64,000 nt of DNA, taken from NCBI RefSeq assembly GCF_905220415.1, contig NC_059552.1, forward strand, positions 5,533,001 to 5,597,000, read 5' to 3'. Each line of letters starts with the position of its first letter. Within the stretch, counting starts at the first letter, position 1. A program made the position numbers and the translations under genes. The stretch comes from Colias croceus (lineage: Eukaryota; Arthropoda; Insecta; Lepidoptera; Pieridae). The notes under the pieces are model-generated. The model was not told where the DNA came from. It was given only the letters and a program-made list of their open reading frames with translations, and made no database searches. Below, piece after piece: positions 59,740-64,000 of this stretch.

Positions 59740-62700
59740 TGTATCTGAAACAAATTTAGGGAAAACAATAATGTAGTTAAGCGTACTCGAGATTCAAATA
59801 TTCTGAGGGAAATAAAAATAGGTAACATCCAAATAATTATATTATATTCTCAATAAGCACCAAAGTGCTATAGAGCTTTTGATTCATAATTTCCTGGATG
59901 AAATAACTTTTTGGAGATTTAGCGGGTGCAGTGTGTCTGTCTGTGTGTGATTTCTCAATGTGGTATGGATTTTTATTGTGGGTTATTTTTTATTTATATT
60001 ACCGTAAATAGAGTAGGTGTTTTATATTCTTATAACTCGTTATATTAAGTACTTTTGACTTTCTGTGCAAGGCGTGGAGCAGGTTTATAGGTAACATACA
60101 ATTAGAGTTTAGACTATAATATTATGCAGTGCAATATATTTACAATACGTACGTATCGTATCTTCTATTTTTATACTGATATCGTGATACGTATTGTTAT
60201 TTGTAGTTACATATATCAAAAACAAGCCAATTTCTTTGATAGGTAGGACCTATTTAAGTTTAAACGCTAAAGTTTAGTAACTTATGTAAGTTTCTAAAGA
60301 TTTATTACGCCTTTACAATAATCAAACAGTTTATGATTATTTATTTTACAGATCCACTCTATGGTTTTCCTTTTCTTTAGTAGGTAATCGACATCGTAAT
60401 GTAATATCAATATTCAAGATTCAACGATAATATTTTTATTTGTATTGGAAACAATGATATTCAATATGCCTTGTGGATATTGTAACGGAATATTGTCATA
60501 GGCAATCACAATTACTGAATTAGAAATAAGCCAGTATTTTTTGCTTTGTACTCCTACAGCCTTACAATGGGGTAAAACTTGTAATAGGGCTGTCATTTTT
60601 TCAATAAAGATAATGAGACAGAATTACTAGTTAACTACCTAATTTGTGTAGGTTACCTTTTCATTTGGATTTCAATGAAGAAACGTTAACGTTAATATTT
60701 GTTATTCTTTAAGTTTGCCAATATAAGAGTGGCCACAATCACAGTCCAATTTGAATACACCTGTATTTTTAAAGTAAAATCAAAAGCAAAAATATTCTCC
60801 TGTACTGATTTTGGTAAGTGTAGATACGAAGTGTGTGTGAGTCGAGCATGCTGTGGCACGAATAGAGTCCGCTCGCACCGGAAAACATACCACACCATCT
60901 GCTTAAAATAGGTACTGGCATGTGAGTGCTACTGTGTTCCATTCGATAATTGGTGGAGTCGCAGGCCCGTTATTACTCGACACTACCTTTTTCCCTTCAT
61001 TATTTTTTATCTCTTTTACTTCTAAAGCTGGTAACGCATTTGTAAATATATTACCTTTTCAGATTTAGAATGCATGATTGCAGATGATCCACTTATCGGT
61101 TACCAACTACAGTTACAAACGCAAAAAAGTGTTCTTGCAGTGACCTAAGATGTAAGTATTTTGTGTTCCAATAAAAAGCATTGAATATATTAGCAACATT
61201 AATAAACTGTTGAATTAATAGGAAGAATACAAATGGTTTGTAAGAAACACGAACGTCTGACTCTGAAAGCGATAGTGCTCTACTAGTTACGATAATAAAT
61301 AGGGGCTTAACGCTACCAAATGGCCGATTAGGGCATTCTTGACTACAACACGGGCATTCTGATAAAGTTCGCGTTTGTTTGCAATGAGTCTCGTGGGTTT
61401 TATGGCGAGTGAATAGATAGCTCCCTCGCTAAATCACACTTGTATGTGCACATTCGGATACTCAGTTATTTTAAAATGAAACATGAAAATGTCTTTATTA
61501 AGTACAGGTATTTAGTATTCATATTAGTAACATTGTTTAGCCATAGTAAATGGTTCAATAATACTTACACGGATAGGTATGTGTTGTGAACTATATTCGG
61601 AATATTCTTCAAAATACTCAAGGCAGAAAAAAATGCAAACGAACAACCCTTCTCAAAGATAGTAAATGTTTAGATGATAAATATTGGGCTCATTTAGGTA
61701 ATTTTATTTGCATGTTATAAGCCCTTCCACGTCAACGTCTTATCCAAGTTATTTGATAATTCATTACTTTGTATGTTTTTATTTACCAATTTTTCTATTG
61801 TTATTTTAAATACCTATTGTAATTCATTTAAAAGAGTTATTATATTCAAATAGAATAAAATATTTTAAGTAACACTAATTTAGTTATGGTTAAATCCAAT
61901 CGATAGATCATAACAAAGTTCCAGTTAAACCATTAAAAGTACTACAACTATAAGTATATAAAAAAGTTACTTCCATGAAAAAATTACTTTTGCCGAACAT
62001 TTAAATTTTATGATATCCCAATTTGATGAAAAGAAAATAATATACTCTTTTTTCCAACTATTATCTATACTTACAGTAAGATGAAGTTATTGAATGACCT
62101 TTAATCCCTACTTAAGGGCTAATGGCCGTAAGGTAAGCTCGTAAAACAAAAATGCGTAACAGCCTGTTGGAATTTTTAACGTGTTTTGAAGAACGTAACA
62201 AAGTGCTTTTAACATTTTGGTATCTCAACTTTAATATTTGCTTCATACTAAAACGCTTAGAATTCTTGACGATGAAATATTTTATAAAGTTAAGAATAAC
62301 TTTTTAATGCCATGTTTTTGTTGTGAAAAACGAGGTAATGTGATATTAATTTTCCCACGAAAAATTCCTTTCCTGAACAACATTTCCAAACACCTACTTA
62401 TATTATAAGTAGGTGTTTTTATAAAAAAATATATTTTAATTTACATTTATTTACAGATGTATAAAAATTTAACAATTTGATATTTAACTAAGTTCTCAGA
62501 GATTTCGATTAAATCATTTATTATATTTTCGTGATAAGTTGAAAATGAAAAAACCCTTTTACTACAAGCTCAGCAATTCATTCGGCTTTTACCATAAAAT
62601 ATTTAATAAATTTTCATTATTTTGCAGATTTGGCCAAAACGTAGTATTAAGTAGCATTTTCGATATTATAAAAACTTAACAACTTTCATTTTTATAAAAT

Positions 62701-64000
62701 CGCTTATATTAAAAGGAAAATCTCACAAAAAATAGAGTTTTTGAAAAATGTAGAGTCAGAATATTAAAAAAATAACTACAACTACTTTTTTTGCGTTTTT
62801 ATTGTTTTTAATTGTTACCTATCTTCCTCTAACTAATGATTGCAAAAGGATTGGGATTAGTATATGATATTTCTTATTTTTAAAATCGACTTTCTGATAA
62901 CGTTCTAAACTAATACCGTCGCTAAGGTTTGCAATGGATGGTCATTACTCTCAGTCGAAGTTTCTAGGTCGTTCATCGAGATCTTAGCTCAATCTCCGGT
63001 TCATTCCAACACACCACTTGTCAACATGCCTAAACTAGATTTAAGTTAAATGAGAATGATTGCCTGGTCAGTGAGAAATCCTTATTGGCACCATCAGTTT
63101 CAACGATAGGTTCAAAATTAATGTTTGTTCTTAGTTAAGCTTCCTAATGCATGGAGTAGAAAATAGCTTTTCTATTTTTGGAACGTTATTTTGTTAGCTG
63201 AATTTTGTTTTTAATCTGTGAAGTAATGCGAATAAGAAGCCGTTATTAAATTGAAATATAAAAATAAGTATTCTAGATTAAAGAAAAAATAAAAATATAC
63301 GTCTCCAAGGTTTTATCGAAATAGAGCAGTAAAGAAAGCTGCACTTAAACTGGCACAGGATGGCATATTTTTCGTAGTCATTGCGATATGAAAATATTTA
63401 TAGGTTTTATTTCTTTTCATTGTGACTGGTTGCATTATTTAAATAAAAAAAACATGATCCTAGATATTCGTTTAAAAAGTCTGATTATAAAACATTTAAT
63501 AAAGGCATTGCGTTTCACGTTTCAATTATAGCACGAGTTTCTGCAATCTTGAGAGATTAAATGCTGCTTAGTGAAAACTTGTGAAATAGGAAAACCAAAA
63601 GTGCCTGCGGTGTGCTCTTTTTAAAAACTTTACGTTCATGTTCACGTTAACCGCAACACTGCAAACCTTCTAAAGAATTATTTGTTCAGTGTTGACTCAG
63701 GTGGATTCATTTTATGTGAATCTATTTGTATTTTAGCTTTCTATTTATGACAAATATTTATTTACAGAACATACAGTATACAAAAGATGTATAAAAATAA
63801 ACTCTGGTGGTTATGTTGCTGCTTGATGTGGTTTAAAGGGTTTCGCTTTTTTATTATAATTACATTTATTTACTTATTTGAAATACTTATTTCCTTTTAT
63901 TAATGTTATCATAAAATGTCGCTAAGTAATTAGCTAGTCGCATAAAATGTCGTTTATAAATATATATCATTGAGGATTTTCGTATCTTAATGTAGTTATA
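59740..64000. other. Upstream of the pickpocket gene, no gene recognised
   Basis: AT-rich DNA. The most protein-like frame is a 60-codon minus-strand ORF (60596-60414), which I do not recognise. Around 60830-60960 the DNA is less AT-rich, but no promoter motif stands out. The stretch could hold regulatory DNA and a 5' UTR exon of the pickpocket gene. Confidence 0.4.

Noticed and set aside
60414..60596. 60-codon minus-strand ORF upstream of the pickpocket gene
   Set aside because: It has hydrophobic and aromatic content but no family I recognise, no clear splice signals, and a length attainable by chance.

Overview
This is an animal nuclear contig, almost certainly from a moth or butterfly (Lepidoptera). 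The DNA is very AT-rich, genes are split by short GT-AG introns, and all six recognisable conserved genes have insect-like products. More than a dozen copies of short Helitron-like elements are scattered through it. They start TC(C)ATACTAATATTATAAATGCG or a variant, end GCGGGCGGAAAGCTAG, and sit between A and T, a family typical of lepidopteran genomes. The species cannot be named from sequence alone.

Layout. 1-17.0 kb is gene-poor: Helitron-like copies, a LINE 3' tail, a hAT-like relic and AT-rich DNA, with no conserved gene that I can support. 17.1-19.2 kb holds a five-exon PIF/Harbinger transposase gene (HARBI1-like, catalytic D-D-E intact) with a convergent Myb-like remnant. 19.8-25.3 kb is a complete ten-exon UPF1 helicase gene, ending in an abrupt GC-rich exon and 3' UTR. 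28.7-32.8 kb (minus) is an eight-exon alpha-arrestin (ARRDC type). 33.9-35.0 kb (plus) is a five-exon TPR co-chaperone-like gene with a C-terminal membrane hairpin. 37.2-41.4 kb (minus) is Integrator subunit 3. 47.7-50.9 kb (plus) is an hnRNP M / rumpelstiltskin-like protein with three RRMs. 53.7-59.7 kb (minus) is a ten-exon pickpocket (DEG/ENaC) channel. 59.7-64 kb holds nothing recognisable.

The most unusual stretch is the 6.3 kb between the divergent INTS3 and hnRNP M genes (41.4-47.7 kb), which is nearly filled with mobile DNA. It holds a TAA-flanked hairpin MITE and a 44-bp relic consisting only of the two ends of a P-like element, still flanked by a perfect 8-bp duplication. Next come a GATATC-rich inverted-repeat element and a 1.73-kb P-like element with ~31-34 bp inverted ends, a perfect 8-bp duplication and THAP-domain exons. 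Directly abutting it is a ~2-kb giant inverted repeat with ~0.78-kb arms that could form a long hairpin RNA. One arm of that repeat carries a Helitron whose empty site is preserved in the other arm. A second unusual element, with six CTCGAG-centred repeats arranged as mirrored arrays of ~138-bp period, sits in the last intron of the pickpocket gene.

The genes form no operon; this is ordinary eukaryotic mixed content. Several are RNA-regulation genes (UPF1 in nonsense-mediated decay, INTS3 in snRNA processing and transcription termination, hnRNP M in mRNA localisation and splicing), but their proximity is not evidence of joint function. Exon boundaries are my own readings from splice consensus plus reading-frame continuity. 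For all six host genes and the transposase, the assembled coding length is a multiple of three.
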